In this document: one piece after another, positions 53,659 to 64,000 of the stretch | How the letters are laid out: each line of letters opens with the position of its first letter | Numbering within the stretch: position 1 is the stretch's first letter | Origin: Tillandsia leiboldiana | Taxonomy: Eukaryota; Streptophyta; Magnoliopsida; Poales; Bromeliaceae | Assembly: GCA_029204045.2 (NCBI GenBank) | Contig: JAQNDB010000281.1 | Coordinates: 1 to 64,000 of the forward strand | Reading direction: 5' to 3' | Length of the DNA: 64,000 nucleotides | Made by a program: the position numbers and the translations under genes | Notes under the pieces: model-generated | The model's input: only the letters and a program-made list of their open reading frames with translations | Told to the model about the DNA's origin: nothing | Databases searched by the model: none

Positions 53659-53940
53659 CTGAACATGTCCCAAGTCCAGTTTTTGATTTTTATGCAATGA
53701 AAGATTCTTCCAAGTGTTTCTACACTACAAGAAGTATTCGGATCACACAAAATCTTTAGTTAAACATACCTGATCCTTTTGAATTCTTCTTTCTTGAGAT
53801 TGAGTTAAATGATCCAACTTTCTTCACCTTCAATCTTCAAGACTTGAGACTTTCACGAAACTACGCCAACTCAAATTCTGTAACACTAGGGTCTGTCAAA
53901 AAGCCTAGGGTTTCCTAAGTCCCAACTGACCTATCCCTAA

Positions 53941-53952
53941 GCTCCGATACCA
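53941..53952 (-). other. G4 primer binding site (one mismatch)
   Basis: Minus strand TGGTATCGGAGC, 8 nt after the LTR end at 53961. One A-to-G change from the iMet consensus. Confidence 0.85.
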
Positions 53953-54464
53953 ACCTAATCTGTCACGCCCCGGGTGTAAACCAGAACCCGGGCTCGTCCA
54001 CAGATCCGCCATGCACACGGAATTTTCCGTGTAAACGAAGCGCTGGTAACATGCTCAGATATAAACGATATAATAAAGAAGCATAAAAACAGAGCTAAAC
54101 TAAAACTAATACATCTCAGACAAATGCTAGAAATAAAGTACAACATAACTCTCATATATACATGTGTCTCTCCCAGCTCAGGAAATAAATACAACCAGTT
54201 GGCCGAAGCCAGATCCAAAATAAAGGAAAATACAACCGTCTGAGTGTACAGGGGATACATCAAAGCTGCTAAACTCGAGATCGGAGAAATAGCTATCTAA
54301 TCTGCGATCCTCTTACCTCGATCCTGGGAAGAGGGTCCCGCAACTCCAGCAGAGAACTCTGCAAATCAAAGGGAAAAAGAAAAGGAAAACAGTGGGGAGG
54401 GGGGAAGAGAACTACTATAAAAACAGTAGCCTCCACTAGTGGGTTAAGCCTCAACTCTGACATG

Positions 54465-54860
54465 CCCACTAGGTCTACCAGAGGCAAAAGGTAAGGAGGT
54501 GGTAAGCTAGAAATATAACGGCTGATAAAATAAAGCTACCACTACTATGCCTCTAAATGCAAAGCCGGAAGGAGTAACTACGGATGCATCAGTGAAAGAA
54601 TCTACCAACAGGACCCAATCAGATGATCCGGTATAAAACCCGGTACTGCCTGCTCAGTCATACCCACTAGGTCTACCAGAGGCAAAAGGTAAGGAGGTGG
54701 TAAGCTAGAAATATAACGGCTGATAAAATAAAGCTACCACTACTATGCCTCTAAATGCAAAGCCGGAAGGAGTAACTACGGATGCATCAGTGAAAGAATC
54801 TACCAACAGGACCCAATCAGATGATCCGGTATAAAACCCGGTACTGCCTGCTCAGTCGTC
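54465..54860. repeat. 198-bp tandem duplication in the G4 LTR
   Basis: 54465-54662 and 54663-54860 are almost identical (CCCACTAGGTCTACCAGAGG to GCCTGCTCAGTC). The G1 LTR has one copy of the related region, so this is local to G4. Confidence 0.93.
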
Positions 54861-56612
54861 AAACTCACAACTCAGTATCTCCAACTATCAAACTGACCGG
54901 CACCCGTCACGGTCTAAAGCCTACTCCGGAGTGGCACTCGAGGGGAGCGACCCACACGAGTAAAGTATCACTGTAACCAGTATCATCAGTATCATAAAAT
55001 AGCAGGACTGGATCACGACTCTGATGAAAGTGGGAAAACCCATCCACTAAAGGGAAACTCGATCCCTAATCTGATACAACAGTAACCAATAAGTGGAAAA
55101 CTCCATCCACTAAAGGGAAATCTAATACCCAATCTGATGCACAAGTACATATCCGGTCGACCGCCCAATATTCGCGGTCGCCGCAAAACCCCACAAGTTC
55201 ACAAACTATACCAACCTGTCCCAGACACAAAGTCCCGACTACACTATCCCAAACCCCTGCTCGAACCCGAGCAACACGAATCTAGAATCCAGAAAGAAAG
55301 GAGAAAGAACAAACATGGTTTCTCCTAAGTCAGATTCCAACATGATAGTGTAGCAGAAAAAGGTGGCCTAACTAGGTGACCATACAAGAATGCAAAGTCC
55401 TTTACTTAATAAAATAATTTCAGGTATTCCAATTCTTACAAGAATTAAGGTATGCTATTGCTTGAATATCTGATGTGCTAATATGCCACAAGCTAGTCTA
55501 TACACATGCATAAGCCTCCCAATATACATAAAACATGATATGGTTTTAGCATACTATTCCCCAGAGATTTAAACACTTATCTTTTTCATGAAACCATAAT
55601 TTACTGATATCCAATCCTCTAGAGATGCAAGTGTTAACAACAAGTCCGTACTTTCAAACAAGCATGCTATGTTCATCCCACAGATACAACTATCAACACG
55701 ATATAGGGACGTCTCCAGTATACCTAGTGGGTAATCAAAAGTAGGAGGTGACAACGGTACCCACCTCGAGCACTAAATCCCGGTCCAAAAGTGAAGTCCA
55801 CGCTCGGTCCAAACAATCACCACAACACTGCACAACATACCCCAAAAGAACATACACAATTAAACATACAAGGCTCCAACACAATCTGTCCAAAACATAA
55901 CAGTCTAGAGTTGTGCCTTTTTCACCTGTGAGTTCTGCTCGAAAAATTCCAGGAAAAATACCATCGCGATCGTCGCGACGAGCCGGTCAAAACGAGTACC
56001 TGCACGTTCAAATCCGAGTTTCCTACGCTGAGATACAAATTCTGCAAGGGAACCACCCCAAAGAATTCTGTACAGGAATTCAGTATCAAAGAGCTTGGGT
56101 AAAAGGGGATTTTCACCTTCGGAAATTACTCAGAAAAATCCTAGAAAATTCGAGGGTGTTCCTTGCGCTGTGTAGATGAAAAACGCCTATTGGCACGCCT
56201 CGATCCGACGCCTATGCGCGAAGATACTGCCAAAACACCCGAGTGCTGTCCAAAACTCCGCAAGGAAAAATGGGTCAAAAGTAAGCTTGGGAAACTCCAA
56301 GATCAACACGAAAAAAGAGGAAGCTCAAAACATAGGAGTCAGAGCCCTACCTGTCGTGAGTCCAACGGCGCGAGAATCGCCTGAATCGGAGGTCGGGGTA
56401 AGCCGGGGGAGTCCGCGCACCGAAATGCTACGAAACGGGTCGCCAGTGTGGGAGCGTCACTGTGCGCCGAGTCGCAGAAAAAGACGAAGTGGTGACCTCC
56501 AAAAATCCTCAAAGTCCTCCAAAGAGTAGTGCACTATGAGAGGAAGAAATCTCCTTAAGCTCTCACAGTGAAATGAAGCCCAGAAAAAGTGATAAAAGGC
56601 CCCCAAAGTACC

Positions 56613-56679
56613 TATTTATAGGCCCAGCCCACCAGCCTAAAACAACCGGATTCGGGCACTCACATTCGGGCGCCCGAAT
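56613..56679 (-). promoter_or_regulatory. G4 LTR core promoter: TATA box plus palindrome
   Basis: TATAAATA (minus, 56620-56613) with palindrome ATTCGGGCGCCCGAAT at 56664-56679, 43 bp upstream. Confidence 0.7.
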
Positions 56680-56733
56680 CCGTTTGGTCGCACAAACACG
56701 GTCCGACCAGCGCCCGGAAGCTCCTGCGCCCGC

Positions 56734-57139
56734 CACGTGTCCCCGCACAGCGGACAGCATGTGCGGGGCGGCTGGGAGTCGGCCGCGTGTCCCTGCCCAG
56801 TCAACCGCGGTAGGTACGGCCCGCCAACGGCGGGGCGACACGTGGCCCGCACTCGAGCGCGGACCACGTGCGGCCGACAGCGCCGCCTGGGCACTCTGAG
56901 CACACGCGCCCCGAGGCGCTCCGCCGTGCACCCGTGGACCGCGCCTACGAGAGCCAGCCAATACCAGGCTGCCACGTGTCCTGCACCAGGTCCACCGAAG
57001 CCGCGCAGTTTTCCCTGGACCGCGCCGCGTGCGCCAACCATTTCGGGCACGCCACGTGTCTTGCGCCGGGCTCATGCACCCAGCCGCGCCTCCCCGTGGA
57101 CCTAGCTGCGTGAACCGGCCAATGACAGGCCGCCACGTG
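56734..57139 (-). promoter_or_regulatory. G4 U3 G-box cluster (six CACGTG sites)
   Basis: CACGTG at 56734, 56839, 56865, 56973, 57053 and 57134, again mostly as CCACGTG(G/T)C and partly beside CCAAT-like sequence. Confidence 0.65.
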
Positions 57140-57466
57140 GCTCAGGCCGGTCCACGGTCTCCCCCCATGCACCGAATTTCCCCGCAAACTTCCGAAAGCC
57201 TGTTTTTGGTCATCCGGACTCCGAATTTAACAAGCAAATAGCCGTTTTCAAGCGTTTTTCCGCGCTGAATCCAAATCCAACCTCTGTTTGGCCCAAAACC
57301 TTTTCTAAAATTTGGAAAATGCAGCCGAAGGACAAATCAGCTAAAGATATCTCACAGGGTCCATCTGTGGCATCCCTTTGATGCACTATGGGCCAGACAC
57401 ACCAACACTAGGTGTTCTACACAGTGGATTCACCGGAAAGGTTGCATGGGAATCAGGACCACTACA

Positions 57467-57501
57467 TCCTCCCCAACAAGAAAAAGTTTCGTCCTCGAAA
57501 C
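57467..57501 (-). other. G4 polypurine tract and 3' hairpin
   Basis: Minus TGTTGGGGAGGA (57478-57467) adjoins the LTR; GTTTCG/CGAAAC hairpin at 57486-57501. Confidence 0.75.
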
Positions 57502-57513
57502 AAAAGTCATACC

Positions 57514-59163
57514 TCAAGCCGGGGCCTCGAACAAGTGGGGGTAAGCGTCCATCATCGCTGACTCCAGCTCCCAAGTAGCCTCGCGCTCGCTATGACTGCT
57601 CCACAGAATCTTCACGTAAGGAATGGCCCGGCTGCGCAACTCTCTAACCTCACGGTCTAAAATCCGTAGTGGCCGCTCGACATAGCTCAAGTCCTCAGTG
57701 ATCTCCAGTGGGGCGAAATCAATGATGTGCGACGGGTAATAAACATACCTCCTCAGAGTGGATACATGAAACACATCGTGAACACCAGCAAGTCTGGGAG
57801 GAAGTGCAAGCCTGTAGGCAACTGGCCCTATGCGCTCCAATACCTCGAAAGGACCAATATAACGAGGGCTCAGCTTCCCACGAATCCCGAATCTCCGGAT
57901 CCCCTTCGAAGGCGAGACTTTCAAAAAGACATGATCTCCAACCAAAAACTCAAGGTCTCGCCTCCGCACATCTGCGTAGCTCCTCTGTCTGCTCTGAGCG
58001 GTTTGAAGATGCTGCCTGATTACCCTGACCTTATCCTCTGCCTCTCGCAGCAACTCTGGCCCCACTGTCCGTCTTTCACCCACATCGCTCCAATAAAGCG
58101 GGGAACGACACTTGCGTCCATACAATGCCTCAAACGGAGCCATCTGGATGCTCGCTTGAAAGCTATTGTTGTACGCAAACTCTGCCAGTGGTAAGTGTCG
58201 CACCCAACCTCCTCCAAAGTCTAGCGTACAAGCCCGGAGCATGTCCTCAAGAATCTGGATAGTACGCTCTGACTGTCCGTCTGTCTGTGGGTGAAACGCT
58301 GTGCTAAAACTGAGCTGTGTCCCCAAAGTGGCCTGTAAGCTCCTCCAAAAGCGCGAAACAAACCTCGGATCTCGATCAGATACAATGGAGGAGGGTACAC
58401 CATGCAGCCTCACTACATCGTCTAAGTATAGCTGCGCCAGCCGCTCGAGTGACCAAGTCACCTGCACTGGTAAAAAGTGAGCGGACTTGGTGAGTCTATC
58501 CATGACTACCCAGATCGCATCCGCTCCAGTCTGTGCTCTCGGCAATCCAGTGACAAAATCCATAGTGACATGTTCCCATTTCCATTCAGGGATTGGGAGA
58601 CTCTGCAACTTGCCAGCAGGTACACGATGCTCAGCCTTTACTTGCTGACAAGTTAAGCAGTGTGCTATGAATCTCCCAATGTCTCTCTTCATACCGCTCC
58701 ACCAAAAATGTGCCTTGAGGTCCTTATACATCTTAGTCCCACCAGGATGAATGGTATAAGGTGTATAATGGGCCTCTCTCAAGATCTGCTCTCGAATCTC
58801 TGAATCCATAGGCACGCAAGCTCGGTCCATGTACTGCAGTACTCCCGAAAAATCAACTGAAAAATCCCCTGTCAACCCAGTCTGAATCTGCTCTCGAATC
58901 CTCATCAAGTGGGGGTCCTCACTCTGTTTCTCCCGAATCCTGTCCAACAGAGTGGGCTGCACGACTAAAGACATAAGTCTAGCAGAGACCCCAGGGGACA
59001 CAACCTCAAGCTCTAACCGCCTCATTTGCTCAAGTAATGGCGCCTGGTCGGTGATCATCAAGGATAGGCTCTGTACTGCTCTCCTGCTCAGGGCATCAGC
59101 GACCACGTTGGCCTTGCCTGGATGGTAAAGTATGTCCACATCATAGTCCTTTAACAATTCCAA
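57514..59163 (-). CDS. G4 RNase H end, integrase and chromodomain-like tail
   Basis: Open frame of 549 residues; it is the 3' part of a longer pol, so the Met is not a true start. Residues 1-28 are the RNase H end (YHPGKANVVADALSRR). Integrase zinc site H132, H139, C169, C172; catalytic D202, D263, E299 (35 residues between the last two); the C-terminal domain with GPVAYRLALPP near 446 and HDVFHVS; tail at about 497-545 with IPYVKILWSSH and EATWELES. Upstream (59164-59222) three stop codons replace Gln, Gln and Trp codons, and then G5 cuts RNase H. It shows what the broken G1 integrase once was. The integrase joins cDNA ends to the target. Confidence 0.93.
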   Translation of the reverse strand: MELLKDYDVDILYHPGKANVVADALSRRAVQSLSLMITDQAPLLEQMRRLELEVVSPGVSARLMSLVVQPTLLDRIREKQSEDPHLMRIREQIQTGLTGDFSVDFSGVLQYMDRACVPMDSEIREQILREAHYTPYTIHPGGTKMYKDLKAHFWWSGMKRDIGRFIAHCLTCQQVKAEHRVPAGKLQSLPIPEWKWEHVTMDFVTGLPRAQTGADAIWVVMDRLTKSAHFLPVQVTWSLERLAQLYLDDVVRLHGVPSSIVSDRDPRFVSRFWRSLQATLGTQLSFSTAFHPQTDGQSERTIQILEDMLRACTLDFGGGWVRHLPLAEFAYNNSFQASIQMAPFEALYGRKCRSPLYWSDVGERRTVGPELLREAEDKVRVIRQHLQTAQSRQRSYADVRRRDLEFLVGDHVFLKVSPSKGIRRFGIRGKLSPRYIGPFEVLERIGPVAYRLALPPRLAGVHDVFHVSTLRRYVYYPSHIIDFAPLEITEDLSYVERPLRILDREVRELRSRAIPYVKILWSSHSEREATWELESAMMDAYPHLFEAPA

Positions 59164-59775
59164 CTATCTGCGCTACCTCAAATTGAGCTCCTTCTATGTG
59201 AACAAGTATTTCAAGCTCTTGTTGTGAGGACCTGGATCCCCACGACGAGATTACTGGTAATCAGCAGCTCCTGGAGGCCCATGTGGCGTTTCGGTGGTGT
59301 TTGTACACCAATTGGACACTAGTGATGGACTCGGTGTGTTAAATGGATCACGGGAGTAGTCAGATGACCCCGTCGAATGCTTAGAAGTGGTTTTGCGCGC
59401 AATGGATATTAAAATTGGGCTCAGCGCGAAGTTTGGATAAAGGATTACCTCTCCGGATGCCTTCGGCAATTTTTAGAGTTGGAATTTGGCAAATCGGACT
59501 TCGGATTTGGATTCAGCGTGCGAAAACGATGAAAATGGACTATTCACTTGCATTTTTCGGAGCCCGGATGACGTGCACGATTTTCGAGGCAGCTTGGTAC
59601 TGTTCCGGCGGCCGGCGAGCAGCGGCGGCGGCGGCGGCGGGCAGCGGCGGAGCGCGGCGGCGCAGGCTCGGGCAGGCGCAGGCGCGGCGGCGGGCAAGCG
59701 CGCGGGCGCGGGCAGGCGCGCAGGCAGGTGTGCGGTCCACCGCGGAGGCGTGCACCCAGGATGGGACACGTGGCG

Positions 59776-61111
59776 TGTTGGGTCGTAAATAATATGGATC
59801 TAAATAGGGGAAGAAACACCTAGAGGGGGGTGAATAGGTGTAAACGTATAAACACTCAAAAATCGTTGCGATAAAAAACCCAATGCGGAAATGAAAATAA
59901 CTCGCAAGATTTTTACGTGGAAAACTCCATCACCGGAGTAAAAAACCACGGGACCGATAACACGGCAGAAATCCACTAGAATTAAAACACGTACAAGGTG
60001 ATTTACCGTACACACTTACGACTCAACCTTTTCCATACGCTCCTAGAGGATCTTCTCCGCTCGCTCCAGACGCTTCTCGAATCCACGATCTGCGCCCAAC
60101 GCCGAATCCACGGCGTCCAACGTCGAATCCACGACGTCCGACCGAATCCACGGTCTTCACCCAATAGCACCCTTCGAATCCACGAACGTGCCTCGCTCCG
60201 AATCCACGAGAGCGATTGAACCTTGAATCCACAAGGACACGCGAATCCACGCGCCGATTTTGGGGTAATCGTTGTTTTTGGGTGGTGATGATCCGCCGAA
60301 TACTTAGATCAAAGATAGATCGGAAATACCATCTAAGTATTCATTAGTTTGATTCAACTCAAGATGTGAGTATGAAAACCTAGAATCAAACTAATCAATA
60401 TAGATGAAGAAACATAGAGTATTCTCTAATGATTTCCTTTCTTCTCTATATGTGGATCTATAGCCGTATAAGATGATATATGAAAATGACGGCTATGTGG
60501 ATTGACCCTAGAAAGAAAGACATAGGGTCTATTTATAGGTTAGAAACCCTAGGAAGGAGATAAGAATCAAAAACCTGCCATTTCTGGAATTTTACGGACG
60601 GCGATCCGGATCGTGATAACTGAGATCCGGATCGTCATAACGAAACAGCCAATTCCAGAAAAACGAAGGTTCGGGATCCGGATCATGTGACTACGATCCG
60701 GATCGTTCATACAGTTCACCAAACATCAACGTTCGGGATCCGGATTGCGAAGCAAGATCCGGATCGTTCAAGGTAGATGGTAAACTCAACGTTCGGGATC
60801 CGGATCAAGAGACTACGATCCGGATTGCGACGATGTATGAACGAACCACCTTCGGGATCCGGATCGAACAGCCTGATCCGGATCCTGAACATGTCCCAAG
60901 TCCAGTTTTTGATTTTTATGCAATGAAAGATTCTTCCAAGTGTTTCTACACTACAAGAAGTATTCGGATCACACAAATTCTTTAGTTAAACATACCTGAT
61001 CCTTTTGAATTCTTCTTTCTTGAGATTGAGTTAAATGATCCAACTTTCTTCACCTTCAATCTTCAGGACTTGAAACTTTCACGAAACTACGCCAACTCAA
61101 ATTCCGTAACA
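59776..61111 (-). mobile_element. S2: solo LTR of the C1/C2 copia family (1336 bp)
   Basis: Plus strand TGTTGGG at 59776 to GTAACA at 61111, flanked by TGGCG at 59771-59775 and 61112-61116. It keeps the full CCCAACA end. It carries the hairpin array (60070-60255), TATA (60530-60537) and five palindrome pairs (60605-60890). Confidence 0.95.
60070..60255 (-). other. Hairpin array, S2
   Basis: All eight TGGATT hairpins are present with arms as in C1. Confidence 0.78.
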
Positions 61112-61485
61112 TGGCGGCTCCCGGTTGGCCAGCGCAGCAGGCGCGGTCCACGGAAAAAGGCGCGGGTGTATGGTGGACCGGAGGGTGACACGTGGCAGCA
61201 TGTGGTTGGTGCGGTGTTGTGCACCGGGTCCACGGAGCGGGTGCGGCTGCCTCGGGGCGCGTGGGTACAGAGATGGCAGGCGGCGGCACAGTCGTGCACA
61301 TGGGCGTGCGTTGACGGATTTCCCGCGCTGGACGTGCCACGTGTCGACGCTTCGTTGGGCCACGTGTCGCAAGAGGAATGGCGGGCTTCGTTGTTGGCTG
61401 TTGAGCGGGCGACGTGGAGGCTCGACAGGAATTCGGGTCCGCACAGTGTTGGGCCGGGCCCAACACTGTAGCGGCCCGGAAGGAG

Positions 61486-61548
61486 CGGGCGCCCGAAAAC
61501 TGGCACATGGAGGGAATTAACTCAAAAGATTTTTCCAGCCTATAAAAG
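61486..61548 (+). promoter_or_regulatory. G5 LTR core promoter: palindrome and TATA box
   Basis: CGGGCGCCCG at 61486-61495 and TATAAAAG at 61541-61548, 45 bp apart. A longer inverted repeat with arms CAGTGTTGGGC/GCCCAACACTG lies just upstream (61444-61468). Confidence 0.65.
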
Positions 61549-63058
61549 CCCCTGTTCCAGCCCTGTTATCTTCCTCTCCGCACGGATTTTGGCAGAGCAA
61601 CCTTCAGCAACTTTCCTCCTCTCCCTGTGCTGCATCCATCTGCAGAGTTTGGAGATTTTACGCGGCACGCTTCCCTAGATTTCTATTTTTACGGCGCGGC
61701 GCGACGCTCGTCCATTTGTGTTCCCCTTCGTCGCATTTCGGTGCGCGAGCTCCCCCGGCCTACTCCGACCTCCGTCTCAGGCGATTCTTGCGCCGTTGGA
61801 TCCGCGACAGACAGAGCTACGATCTTGGTACTTTCTGCTTCCCCTAGTTTCACGCATTTCGAGGAGTTTTTCCATGCTTAGTGGGACCCCTTTTTCTGAT
61901 GGAATTTCTGGACAGCAACACCTTGCCGAATTTTTATCTCCGCAACCGGGCATCGGATGGAGACGTGCCTATACAATTTTTTCATCTACTCGACGCGAGG
62001 ATTATCGCCGTATTTTTATTGGATTTTTCTGAGGCTTGCCCGGAGGTAGATTTTTTTCTCCCTTTATCTTTGCATGGAAATACAGATGTATGGTTGTGTG
62101 TTTGTGAGCGCCCTGTGTTGTGGAATTTGTAACTCGGCCTACGGGGCACGGAATTTGACGTGCAGGTACTCGTTTCGAAGGTATCGACGCGAGGAATTTG
62201 ACAGTATTTTTTTTGGATTTTTCCGAGTCCTTCTGGAGGGGTGTTTGCAAGTGTTGCTGGACCCGTTGGATCTGAAGACTCTGATTTCGGGGTACTTTCA
62301 GCTGTTTGGAGCCGAGACTTTCGCGACATGTACCGAGGATGCAGTTTCGGCAAAATTTGGACTGTGAGCGTCTGCGCTCTTCGCCGACCCCAGGTTTGCC
62401 TTGGATTGAGCACTTCAGGTGGGTAAGCTTAATATTGATAAGGTTTTATATTCTGGTGAATGTAAGTATACTTGTGTGGATGTCGCCCCTCTATGACTGA
62501 TAGCAGGCATAATTGATGTACAACCGATATGAGCGAGAGGTAAGCAAGGAATGGCCTACTTGGGTGAGATTGATATACCATAGTAGGAATACTTTAGCAT
62601 GCTTTGCTAATATATGTTACACCCACTTTTATCGTTTCCGAGGACAAAAGCATGCTTGTTTGGACATGTAGCTAGGCCATCTTTTACTGCTGCACTACAT
62701 ATTGGAACTTGACTTAGGAGAAACCATGCTTTTCCTTTCTCCTTCTTTGTTAGTCAAGTGGTCAGTGTTCCTCAGGTTCGAGCAGGGGTTCTGGGTAGTG
62801 TAGTCAGGACTTGGTGACTGGGACAGGTTGGATTAGTTGTGGGGCTTTGCGGCAACCGCGGATATTGGGCGGTTGACCGAATATTTATTTATGCACCAGA
62901 TTGGGTATCTGATTTCTCTAGTGGACAGAGTTTCCCACTACTTGAGTACTTTTGCATCTAATTGAGGACCGAGGCTTTCTTTAGTGGTTGGGCTTTTCCA
63001 CTTAGATCAGTGTCATGATCCAGTCCTGCTGATTTATTCTACTATGATACTTGTTACT

Positions 63059-63200
63059 TTGAGTCCTTGAGACTCCTATCCCCCATCGGTGTTATGCGTA
63101 GGCTGGCATACCCGATTTGGCAGGCACCGTTGAGTCCTTGAGACTCCTATCCCCTATCGGTGTTATGCGTTAGCCCGCATACCCGATTTGTCAGGCACAG
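63059..63200 (+). repeat. 71-bp direct repeat, two units
   Basis: GAGTCCTTGAGACTCCTATC recurs after about 71 bp, followed by ATCGGTGTTATGCGT and ending in GGCA, which leads into the minisatellite. Confidence 0.8.
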
Positions 63201-63240
63201 CAGGCAATATCAGTTTTACTAGTGACACTAGGTTGAGGTC

Positions 63241-64000
63241 ATGACAGGCATAGCAGGCATAGCAGGCATGGCAGGCATAGCAGGCATAGCAGGCATGGCA
63301 GGCATAGCAGGCATGGCAGGCATGGCAGGCATAGCAGGCAAGCATAGCAGGCAGGCATAGTAGGCTTGGCAGGCATAGCAGGCATGACAGGAATGGCAGG
63401 CATAGCAGGCAGGCATGGTAGGCATGGCAGGCATAGCAGGCAGGCATAGCAGGCATGGCAGGCATAGTAGGCATGGCAGGCATAGTAGGCATTGCAGGCA
63501 GGCAGGCATGGCAGGCATAGTAGGCATAGCAGGCATGACAGGCATAGCAGGCATAGCAGGCAGGGCAGGCATAGTAGGCATAGCAGGCATAGCAGGCAGG
63601 GCAGGCATAGTAGGCATGGCAGGCATAGCAGGCAGGCATAGCAGGCAGGCATAGTAGGCATGGCAGGCATAGCAGGCATGACAGGCATGGCAGGCATAGC
63701 AGGCAGGCATGGTAGGCATGGCAGGCATAGCAGGCAGGCATAGCAGGCATGGCAGGCATAGTAGGCATGGCAGGCATAGCAGGCATGGCAGGCATAGTAG
63801 GCATAGCAGGCAGGCAGGCATGGCAGGCATAGTAGGCATAGCAGGCATAGCAGGCATGACAGGCATAGCAGGCATAACAGGCAGGGCAGGCATAGTAGGC
63901 ATAGCAGGCATAGCAGGCAGGGCAGGCATAGTAGGCATGGCAGGCATAGCAGGCATGGCAGGCATAGCAGGCAGGCATAGCAGGCATGGCAGGCATAGCA
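63241..64000 (+). repeat. 9-bp minisatellite (GGCATRGCA)n with ~294-bp higher-order period
   Basis: Units GGCATAGCA and GGCATGGCA with scattered 4-bp GGCA slips. A longer pattern recurs from 63361 at 63655. It continues past the window. The Met-Pro-Ala, Cys-Tyr-Ala and similar ORFs are artefacts of this repeat. Confidence 0.93.

Larger units (their letters stand above)
42927..53885 (-). mobile_element. C2: near-intact Sirevirus-like Ty1/copia element
   Basis: Target duplication CTAGG at 42922-42926 and 53886-53890; the uninterrupted G1 text (about 5461-5476) confirms the site. LTRs differ by about eight transitions over 1333 bp by eye. The 1705-codon polyprotein is open and ORF3 is open. The 3' LTR lacks the last 12 bp of the canonical LTR. 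Likely a young, possibly competent copy. Same family as C1 and S2. Confidence 0.96.
52541..53885 (-). repeat. C2 5' LTR (1345 bp, complete)
   Basis: Minus strand TGTTACAG (53885) to CCCAACA (52541). Hairpin array at 52836-53020, palindrome array at 53378-53658. Confidence 0.95.
53961..57466 (-). repeat. G4 shared LTR (3506 bp)
   Basis: Minus strand TGTAGTGGTCC (57466) to CCGGGGCGTGACA (53961). Same plan as the G1 LTR: G-box-rich U3, palindrome, TATA, long AT-richer R/U5. Contains a 198-bp tandem duplication. No coding gene supported. Confidence 0.93.
40163..59222 (-). mobile_element. G4: Ty3/gypsy array, internal-LTR-internal, host to C2 and G5
   Basis: On the minus strand: pol end (59222-57514), polypurine tract, one LTR (57466-53961), primer site, then gag-PR-RT (42701-40163). 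One LTR therefore has a pol end on one side and a gag start on the other: two tandem elements sharing an LTR. C2 splits the leader after the LTR; G5 splits RNase H at 59222; C1 abuts RT at 40163. It is the same family as G1. Confidence 0.85.
59223..64000 (+). mobile_element. G5: LTR of a gypsy element inserted in G4 RNase H, running off the window
   Basis: Starts TGTGAGGACCTGG after CTTGT (59218-59222, the likely target duplication). Contains four G-boxes (59767, 61189, 61338, 61361), a palindrome CGGGCGCCCG (61486-61495), TATAAAAG (61541-61548) and a transcribed part. Sequence at about 62600-63010 is related to the reverse complement of G4 LTR 54900-55400, so it is the same broad family in the opposite orientation. 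No primer site or gag is reached. 61549-63058 holds no reading frame I can support. Confidence 0.75.

Noticed and set aside
63163..63996. 277-residue ORF of repeated Met-Pro-Ala and Cys-Tyr-Ala units
   Set aside because: Pure translation of the 9-bp minisatellite; open on both strands and in several frames.

Overview
The window is plant nuclear DNA made entirely of nested LTR retrotransposons. I found no host gene, tRNA, rRNA or CRISPR array. The evidence for a plant is Ty3/gypsy chromoviruses of Tekay/Del type (gag-PR-RT-RH-INT plus a C-terminal chromodomain-like tail), Sirevirus-like Ty1/copia elements, initiator-Met tRNA primer sites, plant-style TATA boxes and G-boxes. The species cannot be named from this sequence. 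Element names below are mine.

Layout. G1 (1-8887, minus) is a gypsy element whose 3' LTR runs off the left edge. It sits inside the 5' LTR of G2 (8888-15543, plus), an internally deleted gypsy element with a very long LTR. The 3' LTR of G2 is joined abruptly to the remnant 5' LTR of C1 (15544-40162, plus), a Sirevirus-like copia element. C1 is broken by G3 (19695-30350, minus, TSD CCATG), a young nearly intact gypsy element, and by S1 (32269-36597, plus, TSD GTAGC), a 4.3-kb solo LTR of the G2 family. The right end of C1 abuts G4 (40163-59222, minus), a gypsy array in the order internal-LTR-internal around one shared LTR. G4 contains C2 (42927-53885, minus, TSD CTAGG), a copia element with an intact 1705-residue polyprotein, and G5 (59223 to beyond 64000, plus), a gypsy LTR that itself holds S2 (59776-61111, minus, TSD TGGCG), a solo copia LTR.

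How the parts work. In each complete element the LTR carries promoter and polyadenylation functions, the primer site starts reverse transcription, gag builds the particle, and PR/RT/RH/INT process proteins, copy RNA and integrate DNA. The copia family (C1, C2, S2) is the most interesting. Its LTR has a U3 array of paired 10-bp palindromes upstream of a TATA box, then a transcribed array of eight small hairpins with an invariant TGGATT loop and covarying stems. Downstream of pol, C1 and C2 carry an extra ORF (ORF3) with what looks like its own promoter, preceded by the same palindrome pairs, and a GT-AG intron in its 5' leader.

Limits. All relationships come from reading the sequence by eye. 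Element boundaries with a TSD are firm. Clade names, hairpins, intron and promoter calls are inferences that need alignment, folding and RNA data.
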